From assembly GCF_010725055.1 (NCBI RefSeq), contig NZ_BJKB01000010.1, positions 1 to 64,000 on the forward strand: 64,000 nucleotides of DNA. The letters run 5' to 3'. Position numbers and translations under genes: made by a program. This DNA comes from Gelidibacter japonicus. Its GTDB lineage: Bacteria > Bacteroidota > Bacteroidia > Flavobacteriales > Flavobacteriaceae. Below, one piece after another: positions 35,961 to 43,251 of this stretch; within the stretch, counting starts at the first letter, position 1, and every line of letters begins with the position of its first letter. Below the pieces are notes generated by a model. That model saw only the letters and a program-made list of their open reading frames with translations, searched no databases and was not told the DNA's origin.

Positions 35961-36650
35961 TTACTGTTTGATTAATTTTTTAATCAATGTGGTATCAGGT
36001 CCAAATAAATTCACGAAATACATCCCATTTGGTAAATAGGATACGTCGATCTGACCCGATAGTTCAGATGTTCTCAAAACCAACTTTCCATTGACATCAT
36101 AGATTTTGAGGTGTTGGATTTTATCCTTCCATCCAATGATCGAGAGATGTGTATGGGCAGGGTTTGGAGCCAACTGAATTTCATTTGATAGTTGGTTGTC
36201 TATTATCGACAAGACGGTGTCTTGGACATCACCTGTAAGAACTGTATTGGAAGTGGTTAAATTTCCGTCACAACCACCTTCAGAAATGATTATGTTTTCA
36301 ACCCAAGTTCCTAATGTTAAGCTAGGTGGGTTGGGCGTAGATGCGCTAGTGTTAGTAAACATTAAATAAGGGTCAACAAAATCGCCATTACCACTGTCAG
36401 CGATAAATTCCCAACGGTTATTACTATCGTTCCAGGATAATCTAAATTCGCATGACCCTAAAGCGCCACAACTATTATCACCAATTATAGGTGTTGTTTC
36501 AAAGATGTGCCTACCGGTTTCGTCTGTGCCAACATTATTAAATGTGTAATCTTGATCTTCAAATAATGGATGACAACCATTAAAAGTTATTTGAGAAAAC
36601 CCAAGGTAGGAGAGTAGCAAAAAAGGTAGTACTATGTATTTTTTATTCAT
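35961..36650 (-). CDS. Secreted protein with type IX secretion C-terminal sorting domain
   Basis: A 229-aa protein. Signal peptide (IVLPFLLLSYLGFSQ), a Cys-containing beta domain (about 20-140), then a T9SS type A sorting domain in the last 75 residues: IQLAPNPAHTHLSI, LKIYDVNGKLV, LPNGMYFVNLF and a final basic LIKKLIKQ. Such domains direct export through the outer membrane by PorV/PorU and are cleaved. Its cargo domain is not recognised. The upstream gene (36686) is 36 bases away on the same strand; the two are probably co-transcribed. Confidence 0.88.
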   Translation of the reverse strand: MNKKYIVLPFLLLSYLGFSQITFNGCHPLFEDQDYTFNNVGTDETGRHIFETTPIIGDNSCGALGSCEFRLSWNDSNNRWEFIADSGNGDFVDPYLMFTNTSASTPNPPSLTLGTWVENIIISEGGCDGNLTTSNTVLTGDVQDTVLSIIDNQLSNEIQLAPNPAHTHLSIIGWKDKIQHLKIYDVNGKLVLRTSELSGQIDVSYLPNGMYFVNLFGPDTTLIKKLIKQ

Positions 36651-36685
36651 ATGATGAGGCTTTTAATTAACATTCAAGTTGCAGA

Positions 36686-37270
36686 TTAGTTTCGAGAAGG
36701 ATAAATTCCTTCTAATGCAATAATAAAAGTTACTGTTAGATACGGTTGCATATTGTTTACAGGCTGATTATTCCCAGTATTGCCTATCATATTGGAATTC
36801 ATCGTGGTGGTTGTGCCATCCCCAATATACTCTTTGTCCAATAGTTTTGTGTTTGCGGGATAATTATTTGTTGGAGAAGGACTATCTCCTTCCAGATCCA
36901 CAGCATTTACGGCATGATTATGTGCTGGTAAATTAGCGACCGTAAGACTGTTTGTGACTGTACCTCCTTTTTCACCTTGTGTATAGGTTGGTAATCCTGG
37001 TCCATTACCATGAAACATTGGAACGCGGCCTCTTAAATCTGGAAGCGCGAACGTGGTGCGACCATCTCCACCATACATCGTGCCTAATAAGGAAAACAAA
37101 GCGGTGTTTTGTGAGATTGGCAATAATTGCCCTTCACATTTCGCCCAACCTCTTGGGGCAAAATTTCCTGCAAACATTCTTATTTCTCCTAAAAACGGTT
37201 CTTGTGCGTTGGTGGTGTTACTAAAGCTTAAGCATAGCAATAGACATAAAATTGTAATTGTTCTGTTCAT
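36686..37270 (-). CDS. Secreted phage tail-collar domain protein (Mdp-like)
   Basis: A 194-aa protein of the microcystin-dependent-protein (MdpB) type, with a tail-collar fold: FLGEIRMFAGNFAPRGWAKCEG, LLGTMYGGDGRTTFALPDLRGR, LPAHNHAV. It carries a signal peptide (LLLCLSFSNTTNAQ) that phage tail proteins do not have, so it is exported in a cellular setting. No other phage genes flank it. The following gene encodes a T9SS-sorted protein 36 bases downstream. Function unknown; cell-surface or extracellular adhesive role is a guess. Mdp-type genes often occur in groups of three, but only one is here. Confidence 0.85.
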   Translation of the reverse strand: MNRTITILCLLLCLSFSNTTNAQEPFLGEIRMFAGNFAPRGWAKCEGQLLPISQNTALFSLLGTMYGGDGRTTFALPDLRGRVPMFHGNGPGLPTYTQGEKGGTVTNSLTVANLPAHNHAVNAVDLEGDSPSPTNNYPANTKLLDKEYIGDGTTTTMNSNMIGNTGNNQPVNNMQPYLTVTFIIALEGIYPSRN

Positions 37271-37317
37271 AATATTTGGTTTTTGTATTTATAGCGAACA
37301 ATTTAAGTTATAAAAAT

Positions 37318-37348
37318 AAAAAAAGAGTACTAAACAGCACTCTTTTTT
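37318..37348. terminator. Terminator after the DUF6952-like gene
   Basis: AGAGT-N10-ACTCT with A-run on the left and T-run on the right (37318-37348). On the minus strand it closes the peroxiredoxin-thioredoxin-DUF6952 cluster. Confidence 0.7.
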
Positions 37349-37376
37349 CTATATCTAACTATTATTTTTTATTTGT

Positions 37377-37634
37377 TTAATTGTCTATCGAGCCCATTAC
37401 ACGAGACATAAAACTATTGAGTGCTTCCTTGTTGGGAGTACCCTCTTTGATCATTTTATTCACCTCCAATGCTCCATACATATTAGATAGGAGTTCTCCA
37501 ATAACATCTAATTCTTCATCTTTTAAGGAAGGTACCTCAGTAAGACTTTCCAATGTTTCAATGGTTTCTATAACAAAATCTTCGTCATTGTCCTCAATAA
37601 ATTGAGTAAGGTGTCTAATTACTGGTAACTTCAT
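37377..37634 (-). CDS. Small acidic protein, DUF6952-like
   Basis: An 85-aa all-helical acidic protein beginning KLPVIRHLTQFIEDNDEDFVIETIETLE. It matches a small Bacteroidota family that I recall as DUF6952, always close to a thioredoxin gene. Its first 20 bases overlap the end of the thioredoxin gene in another frame (37615-37634), so translation is coupled. No cysteine or catalytic motif is visible, so it is more likely a partner or regulator of the redox proteins than an enzyme. Confidence is in the gene; the family number is from memory. Confidence 0.8.
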   Translation of the reverse strand: MKLPVIRHLTQFIEDNDEDFVIETIETLESLTEVPSLKDEELDVIGELLSNMYGALEVNKMIKEGTPNKEALNSFMSRVMGSIDN

Positions 37635-37929
37635 TGACTAATTCTTTTAAAACTTCATATTTGTTGGTTTGAACTTGGTTGACGAAAGTTCCATCCTTGA
37701 AAATGGCAAAAGTTGGTAAGTTATCTACCGTGGCTAGCTTTCTTGACTCTGGAAACTTTTCCGCATCAGCCATGACGAAGGTCATATTATCATTTTCCGT
37801 CGCCAATTTTTTAAATTTAGGTTTCATAATTCTACAATTACCACACCAACTTGCCGAATATTGAACAACTACGGTCTCATTATCTGATACGAGTTGTTTT
37901 AAATTATCTTGATCTAATTCTTTTACCAT
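37615..37929 (-). CDS. Thioredoxin family protein
   Basis: A 104-aa cytoplasmic thioredoxin-fold protein. The active site is SASWCGNCRIMKP (C29, C32, CGNC in place of the standard CGPC) and the cis-proline segment is NLPTFAIF. CGNC is unusual for general thioredoxins and may shift the redox potential. Placed between a 2-Cys peroxiredoxin upstream and the DUF6952-like gene downstream, it is a good candidate for reducing the peroxiredoxin. The spacer to the peroxiredoxin contains a strong hairpin (37954-37979). Confidence 0.92.
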   Translation of the reverse strand: MVKELDQDNLKQLVSDNETVVVQYSASWCGNCRIMKPKFKKLATENDNMTFVMADAEKFPESRKLATVDNLPTFAIFKDGTFVNQVQTNKYEVLKELVNEVTSN

Positions 37930-37953
37930 GATTTTAAATTTTATAATTAATGA

Positions 37954-37979
37954 AACTTCCTGTCCATCGACAGGAAGTT
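37954..37979 (-). promoter_or_regulatory. Intergenic hairpin between peroxiredoxin and thioredoxin genes
   Basis: AACTTCCTGTC (37954-37964) and GACAGGAAGTT (37969-37979) pair perfectly over 11 bases with a 4-base loop. No T-run follows on the minus strand, so it is likely a processing or stability element or a partial terminator, not a full stop. Confidence 0.65.
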
Positions 37980-38049
37980 CGGTTCCTTGTCAATTCTAAC
38001 TACAATTGACTGTAATCTGTTTTATAAATGTTGTCTCTTGGACACCCCC

Positions 38050-38694
38050 TTAATTTGAAAGGGTTTTCAAGTATTCAGCAGTAGCTTTAGGTGTCGCTTG
38101 CATAGCGTCTTTACCTTCTTCCCAGTTTGCTGGACATACTTCACCTTTTTCTTGGACGTGCGTGTATGCATCAATCAATCGAAGATATTCCTTGACGTTT
38201 CTTCCTAAGGGCATATGATTGATACTTTCATGAACAACCGTTCCTTCCTCATCAATGATATAGGTTGCCCTGTAAGTTACATTGTCACCCTCAACAGTAA
38301 CAACACCAGTATCTTCATTATAAGTTTCATTAGTAATATCGAGAATACCTAAGGTAGATGCTAGATTTCTGTTAGAGTCAGCTAAAATTGGGTAGGTCAC
38401 CCCTTCAATTCCACCGTTGTCTTTTGATGTGTTTAACCATGCGAAGTGAACTTCGGCAGTATCACAAGAAGCGCCAATAACGATTGTATTGCGTTTTTCA
38501 AATTCGGCTAAATCAGCCTGGAATGCATGCAATTCCGTTGGACAAACAAAAGTGAAATCTTTTGGATACCAGAATAAAAGTACTTTTTTATTGTTTTTTG
38601 TTGCTTCTTCTAAAACGTTTAGGCCGAAAGTATCGCCCATTTCATTCATTGCGTTTACAGTTAAATTTGGAAATTTTTTTCCTACAAATGCCAT
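38050..38694 (-). CDS. 2-Cys peroxiredoxin (AhpC/Prx1 type)
   Basis: A 214-aa peroxiredoxin that reduces H2O2 and organic peroxides. The peroxidatic Cys is C51 in FTFVCPTELHAFQ and the resolving Cys is C187 in GEVCPANW; TFV and the conserved Arg (YRATYII) are in place. Near residues 120-142 an insertion TNETYNEDTGVVTVEGDN lengthens the loop before YRATYII, compared with E. coli AhpC. Paired with the thioredoxin gene downstream, which could regenerate it. A -7 box at 38731-38738 gives a leader of about 33 bases. OxyR-type regulators are not seen nearby. Confidence 0.95.
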   Translation of the reverse strand: MAFVGKKFPNLTVNAMNEMGDTFGLNVLEEATKNNKKVLLFWYPKDFTFVCPTELHAFQADLAEFEKRNTIVIGASCDTAEVHFAWLNTSKDNGGIEGVTYPILADSNRNLASTLGILDITNETYNEDTGVVTVEGDNVTYRATYIIDEEGTVVHESINHMPLGRNVKEYLRLIDAYTHVQEKGEVCPANWEEGKDAMQATPKATAEYLKTLSN

Positions 38695-38730
38695 AGTCTA
38701 TAATTTAAGATTAATATTATTTTTCAATTA

Positions 38731-38738
38731 CAAAACTA
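38731..38738 (-). promoter_or_regulatory. -7 box of the peroxiredoxin promoter
   Basis: Minus strand TAGTTTTG, exact TAnnTTTG. Confidence 0.55.
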
Positions 38739-38900
38739 TAGAATAGTTAGGGCATTAACTATAGCTGTTGATTATATTAAATTATATTACCATAAATTTT
38801 ATGAATAACTACTTGCGAGTGGGGAATAGATTAAAAATGGTTTGGAATTTCAATTTTTAAAACTGATCATACCGTTAGAAAAGCCATAGGGCAAACAAAA

Positions 38901-40388
38901 CTATGGGTTTACAGTAGAAAGTTGTCTGATTTTTATTCGGAATGCCGCAAACAATAAGGTCATAAATGGACTTAACCAATTAAATACAGCATAGCCAGCG
39001 TAATGAAAGGTGTCAACACCCAAAACGCCACTGTGATACGCCCCACAGGTATTCCAAGGTACCAAAACTGAGGTAACCGTACCACTGTCTTCAAGGGTTC
39101 TAGAAAGATTTTCAGGGGCCAATCCTTTGTCTTTATAGGCTTGTGCATACATTTTACCAGGGACGACAATGGCCAAATACTGGTCACTTGCGGTAAGATT
39201 GAGTGCTAAACAACTGGCCACTGTACTTGCAAAAAGGCCGAATGTGGTGTGGAATAATTTTAAAAGAGCCTTGCTAATTGCGGCGAGAGCGCCAATGGCA
39301 TCCATAATACCCCCAAATACCATCGCACAGAGAATCAGCCAAACAGTGTTTAGCATGCTCGACATGCCACCAGATGTGAAGAGGCCCTTCAAGGCTTCAT
39401 TTTCTGTCGGAATTGCAGTATCAATAGTAATGGCATCCATGAGGCCTTTATAACCTGTTGTAAAATTTAAAGAAGTACCGCCGCCAACGGCCGCAACTAT
39501 ATTTGGTTGAAATAGCAGCGCGGCTAGTCCGCCCAATAGTGTTCCTGCCAAAAGAGCTACCAATGGAGGTGTTTTTTTTATGATTAAAATAATGACTACG
39601 GCAGGAACCAAAAATAGCCAGGGGCTTACATTTATTGCCGAATTGAGTGCCGTTAATATTCCTTCGGTATTCGCTGACCCGGTAGTATCAATATTTAAAC
39701 CGATTACAACAAAGACTATTAAAGTTATGACTAATGTAGGTATTGTGGTATAGAGCATATATCTGATGTGCGTAAACAGATCTGTTCCAGCCATGGCTGG
39801 AGCTAGGTTAGTGGTATCGCTCATTGGTGAGATTTTATCCCCAAAATATGCTCCGGAAAGGATTGCGCCAGCTGTCATGCCAAGTGAAACATCTAAAGCT
39901 TGGGCAATGCCAATAAGTGCGATGCCGACAGTTGCTGATGTGGTCCAACTACTTCCTGTAGCAACAGAAATGATGGCGCAAATGATTACGCAAGCAGCCA
40001 AAAATATAGTTGGGTTCAAGACTTGGAGTCCGTAGTAGATCATCGTTGGAATAATGCCACTGATCAGCCATGTACCCGCAAGAGCTCCTACCATGAGAAG
40101 AATGATAATAGCGGTTGCTGTAGACTTAATGTTTTCAGAGACCTCTTCTAACATTTGTTCGAAGGTAACTTTATTAAAGATACCAACAATTGCTGCAACG
40201 GCACCTCCCAATAATAATACAAATTGATTAGAGCCACTCAAAGCATCTCCGCCATACATGTATACGTTATAAGCCAACATAGCCACCAGAGCAAAGACAG
40301 GAATTAAAGCCTCCCAGATATTTAGTTCTTTGTTTTCAACGATGGAATCATTCTGAGGGTCACTTGGTTTGATGTCTTGGCTCTGCAT
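38901..40388 (-). CDS. nhaC: Na+/H+ antiporter, NhaC family
   Basis: A 495-aa inner-membrane protein with about eleven to twelve hydrophobic helices, matching the NhaC family over its whole length. Characteristic segments: MAGTDLFTHIRYML, DSGTVTSVLVPWNTCGAYHSGVLG and the long hydrophobic re-entrant stretches. It exchanges Na+ (or for some members other cations/organic ions) for protons. Family members in this group also include malate/lactate-type exchangers, so the ion is not certain. A -7 box at 40438-40445 precedes it with a leader of about 46 bases. Confidence 0.9.
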   Translation of the reverse strand: MQSQDIKPSDPQNDSIVENKELNIWEALIPVFALVAMLAYNVYMYGGDALSGSNQFVLLLGGAVAAIVGIFNKVTFEQMLEEVSENIKSTATAIIILLMVGALAGTWLISGIIPTMIYYGLQVLNPTIFLAACVIICAIISVATGSSWTTSATVGIALIGIAQALDVSLGMTAGAILSGAYFGDKISPMSDTTNLAPAMAGTDLFTHIRYMLYTTIPTLVITLIVFVVIGLNIDTTGSANTEGILTALNSAINVSPWLFLVPAVVIILIIKKTPPLVALLAGTLLGGLAALLFQPNIVAAVGGGTSLNFTTGYKGLMDAITIDTAIPTENEALKGLFTSGGMSSMLNTVWLILCAMVFGGIMDAIGALAAISKALLKLFHTTFGLFASTVASCLALNLTASDQYLAIVVPGKMYAQAYKDKGLAPENLSRTLEDSGTVTSVLVPWNTCGAYHSGVLGVDTFHYAGYAVFNWLSPFMTLLFAAFRIKIRQLSTVNP

Positions 40389-40437
40389 AAGGAAGATGTC
40401 GGTTAAATGTTATAGTACGTAATGTTACGATTTTCGA

Positions 40438-40445
40438 CAAACCTA
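40438..40445 (-). promoter_or_regulatory. -7 box of nhaC promoter
   Basis: Minus strand TAGGTTTG, exact TAnnTTTG. Confidence 0.5.
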
Positions 40446-40672
40446 TGCAAATCAATTTGGATGGCTGATTTATATGGTTAGGTGATAGCGAATCGAAAGG
40501 GTTTGTTTTTCAATTACATATCTCTCATGTCACTACTGCGCAGATTGGCCTTCCTGTTCTGACTGTAACACTCATTTTTTGGGCCTCTCTGATATTTCGC
40601 GATCATTAGTTTGAACGAAATTCTGTTTTTGGAATGTATCATATGACGCTTTTAAGTAACAGTGGCTTCCCT

Positions 40673-41875
40673 TTATTCCAAAATCTTCAGTTCCTTCATA
40701 CATTCCTTCATCATGGCATAAGTTCTTTCAATATCGGCATCCAATCCAATCGAAAAACGGATCAAGCCATCACTAAGGCCCATCGCTTTTTGTTCATTCT
40801 CAGGAATTTCAGAAGAGGTCGAGCTTCCAGGAGCAGAGAATAAAGTCTTATAAAATCCAAGACTTACCGCAAGATAGCCCAGGTTTCGCTTCTGCATCAA
40901 TTCCATTAATGCGTTTGCCTTATCCAACGAGCCCACGTCAAGAGTGAACATGCCTCCAAAGCCGTATTTTTTATTCATCATAGTTTTGAATAAGTCGTGG
41001 GATGGATGTGATGCCAAGCCAGGGTATACCGTTTTCAAACCGTCTTTTTCAAGATTTTCTGCCAAAAACATGCCATTCAGGCTGTGTTGTTGCATTCGGA
41101 TGTGTAGCGTCCTTATATTTTTCAAAATAGAGGCAGCTCTTAAACTGTCCATGGTGGGCCCCAATAACATGCAGGCACCATCATTAACATTCCTAAGATC
41201 ATCGATAAACTCTTGGGTGCCACAAATCACACCTCCAACTGAGTCACTGGAGCCGTTGATGAATTTGGTCAAGCTATGGATGACGACATCCGCTCCCAAC
41301 TGCGCTGGTGAAATGGACAAAGGAGAAAAGGTATTGTCAACCACGAGTTTTAAATTGTGTTTTTTAGCCAATTTTGCCAATCCGGCAATGTCAGCAACCT
41401 CCAATAACGGATTGCTTACCGATTCGCAATACAGCACTTTTGTTTTTGGTGTGATGGCTGCTTCAACCATATCTAATTTTGTGATGTCAACAAATGAGGT
41501 CTCTATGTTGAAACGAGGTGTGAAATTCTTTAAAAACGCGTAGGTGCCACCATAGATCGTGCGACTTGAAACAATATGGTCGCCCGCACCACAAAGCTGC
41601 ATTAAAACGGACGTAATGGCACCCATACCAGAAGCCGTTACATTAGCTGTTTGGGTACCTTCCATCGCAGCTAGGGCTTGACCTAAATAAAGATTGGAGG
41701 GTGTAGAGTGACGTGAATATAAATAGCAACCATCAGCATTACCCTCAAAGGTGTCAAACATGGTCTTTGCGGAAAGGAATGTGTAGGTTGAAGAGTCGGA
41801 AATTGAAGGGTTAACCCCTCCAAATTCCCCAAAGTATTGTAAATCTTGTATGTTATTTGCCGGTTTAAATGCCAT
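40673..41875 (-). CDS. Cys/Met-metabolism PLP-dependent enzyme (methionine gamma-lyase/cystathionine gamma-synthase type)
   Basis: A 400-aa fold-type I PLP enzyme. The Schiff-base lysine is K204 in SLTKFINGSS; YSRHSTPSN and the TIYGGTYAFL loop (Y108) complete the active site. Related enzymes cleave methionine to methanethiol or form cystathionine. At the position of the methionine-gamma-lyase cysteine (Cys116 in P. putida) this protein has glycine (G110), which argues against a classical MGL. The substrate is therefore uncertain. An Lrp/AsnC-type regulator is encoded divergently 167 bases away, so control by an amino acid is likely. Confidence 0.85.
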   Translation of the reverse strand: MAFKPANNIQDLQYFGEFGGVNPSISDSSTYTFLSAKTMFDTFEGNADGCYLYSRHSTPSNLYLGQALAAMEGTQTANVTASGMGAITSVLMQLCGAGDHIVSSRTIYGGTYAFLKNFTPRFNIETSFVDITKLDMVEAAITPKTKVLYCESVSNPLLEVADIAGLAKLAKKHNLKLVVDNTFSPLSISPAQLGADVVIHSLTKFINGSSDSVGGVICGTQEFIDDLRNVNDGACMLLGPTMDSLRAASILKNIRTLHIRMQQHSLNGMFLAENLEKDGLKTVYPGLASHPSHDLFKTMMNKKYGFGGMFTLDVGSLDKANALMELMQKRNLGYLAVSLGFYKTLFSAPGSSTSSEIPENEQKAMGLSDGLIRFSIGLDADIERTYAMMKECMKELKILE

Positions 41876-41911
41876 TATATGATTTTTTTTAAAGTTTTAA
41901 TAGATTCAAAT

Positions 41912-41970
41912 ATCTTCAATTTTAGAAGATTTATCAATATTTATTATGATATTTAGATTTTCTATCTAAA
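41912..41970. promoter_or_regulatory. Palindromes between the divergent PLP enzyme and Lrp genes
   Basis: Two inverted repeats: ATCTTC (41912-41917) with GAAGAT (41925-41930), and TTTAGAT (41952-41958) with ATCTAAA (41964-41970), the second with a 5-base spacer. Both sit in the shared promoter region and are candidate Lrp binding sites. Confidence 0.5.
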
Positions 41971-42006
41971 TAATTCTTGTTTGGTAGATTTTTATAAATC
42001 GTTTTA

Positions 42007-42014
42007 TACATTTG
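42007..42014 (+). promoter_or_regulatory. -7 box of the Lrp-family gene
   Basis: TACATTTG, exact TAnnTTTG, with a leader of about 25 bases to the ATG; TTTGG at 41980-41984 lies 22 bases upstream. Confidence 0.5.
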
Positions 42015-42042
42015 TTTTATTTCAACTGAAAAATTTTCTTTT

Positions 42043-42501
42043 ATGAATTTTGATGCCATTGATAAAAAACTTCTCAAGCTTCTACAGACCAATAGCAAGC
42101 GGACCAATAAAGAGCTCTCCAATATACTTAACCTGTCAGTAACAGCGGTATATGAACGCATTAGAAAACTGGAAAAGGAAGGTGTTATTTCAAATTACGT
42201 GGCTTTAGTTCAAAAAGAAAAAGCGAACAAAAATTTTGTGGCATTTTGCCACGTCAAACTTGTTCAACACACTCAAGATTATATCATTAAGTTTGAAAAA
42301 GAGGTTGCAAATCTTGCAGAAGTGATGGAATGTCACCATATTAGTGGTGATTATGATTATCTCTTAAAGGTCATTGTTTCAGATATGGAAGACTTTAGAG
42401 AGTTTATGGTCAGCAAGTTAACATCCATCAACCATATTGGTAGTACACACAGTATGTTTGTGATCAATGAGGTCAAACATACTACTGCAATAACTATTTG
42501 A
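42043..42501 (+). CDS. Lrp/AsnC family transcriptional regulator
   Basis: A 152-aa DNA-binding regulator. HTH AsnC-type domain about 1-60 (IDKKLLKLLQTNSKRTNKEL...TAVYERIRKLEKEGVI) and C-terminal RAM effector domain about 70-150 with CHHISGDYDYLLKVIV. Family members are octamers that sense amino acids. It is divergent from a Cys/Met PLP enzyme gene, the likely target. The next gene starts within a few bases of its stop. Confidence 0.94.
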   Translation: MNFDAIDKKLLKLLQTNSKRTNKELSNILNLSVTAVYERIRKLEKEGVISNYVALVQKEKANKNFVAFCHVKLVQHTQDYIIKFEKEVANLAEVMECHHISGDYDYLLKVIVSDMEDFREFMVSKLTSINHIGSTHSMFVINEVKHTTAITI

Positions 42502-42506
42502 TTCAA

Positions 42507-43133
42507 ATGCATTCAGTTACCTACAAGCTCACTGAATTTTTCTTGATTTTTATAATCTTGCCTGTAAGTTTTGCCTTAAATTATCCGTTTATAATCAAAG
42601 CATTCCTTGCGGTTATTGGATTTGCATATGTGATTTATATCTTATTAAAGGTGGAGGGTAACAAATTCAGAATTGCTCCAAATCTACAATGGAAATTATT
42701 TTGGAAGCATGTATTTTTTAAACTGTTGATTATTGCTTTTCTAACGGTTGGATACATGTTGCTCACCGCTAAATCAGATCTGTTTCATGTGCTTTATCGA
42801 AAGCCCGATCTTTGGGTTCTCTTTTTGTTTGCCTATGCTATGTTCTCAGTTTATCCCCAAGAATTAATTTACCGCACCTTATATTTTCAACGGTATGCTT
42901 GTCTTTTTAAAAGCAAGTCACTTTTTATTTTTGTCAATGCCATAGTGTTTTCGTTGGCACATTTGTTTTACAGAAATTCTTTGGTCATCTTAATGACTTT
43001 TTTGGGAGGCATTCTATTCGCTCTGACTTATTACAAAACGAAATCAACACTTTTAGTCTCTATTGAGCATGCCATATATGGATGTTGGCTGTTTACGGTC
43101 GGAATGGGGCAAATGCTTGGATTTCCTGATTGA
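42507..43133 (+). CDS. CPBP-type intramembrane metalloprotease family protein
   Basis: A 208-aa integral membrane protein with about six hydrophobic helices of the CPBP/CAAX-protease (ABI) family. The family motif E-E-x3-R appears as PQELIYRT, with the first glutamate replaced by glutamine; FSLAHLFYRN supplies the second motif histidine. The Q for E change is seen in this branch as I recall it, but makes activity uncertain. A TTG at 42498 could add three residues; ATG 42507 is preferred. It follows the Lrp gene closely and may share its transcript. Confidence 0.82.
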   Translation: MHSVTYKLTEFFLIFIILPVSFALNYPFIIKAFLAVIGFAYVIYILLKVEGNKFRIAPNLQWKLFWKHVFFKLLIIAFLTVGYMLLTAKSDLFHVLYRKPDLWVLFLFAYAMFSVYPQELIYRTLYFQRYACLFKSKSLFIFVNAIVFSLAHLFYRNSLVILMTFLGGILFALTYYKTKSTLLVSIEHAIYGCWLFTVGMGQMLGFPD

Positions 43134-43209
43134 GTGTTACGGTTTAAAACTTAAAATTCAAGATTGATAAAATCGCGGGTCGTAATTCGGAAAAGGTCAA
43201 TCAAAATCG

Positions 43210-43217
43210 TATTTTTG
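43210..43217 (+). promoter_or_regulatory. -7 box of lpdA promoter
   Basis: TATTTTTG, exact TAnnTTTG; leader about 31 bases. Confidence 0.5.
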
Positions 43218-43251
43218 TACTCAATTTTAACAAACATCAAAAAACAATTTT

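Noticed and set aside
36686-37270. Prophage remnant
   Set aside because: The tail-collar protein has a signal peptide and no other phage genes or attachment sites are present.
40944-41543. 199-codon open frame antisense to the PLP-enzyme gene
   Set aside because: Its length comes from the codon pattern of the opposite strand; no recognisable domain.
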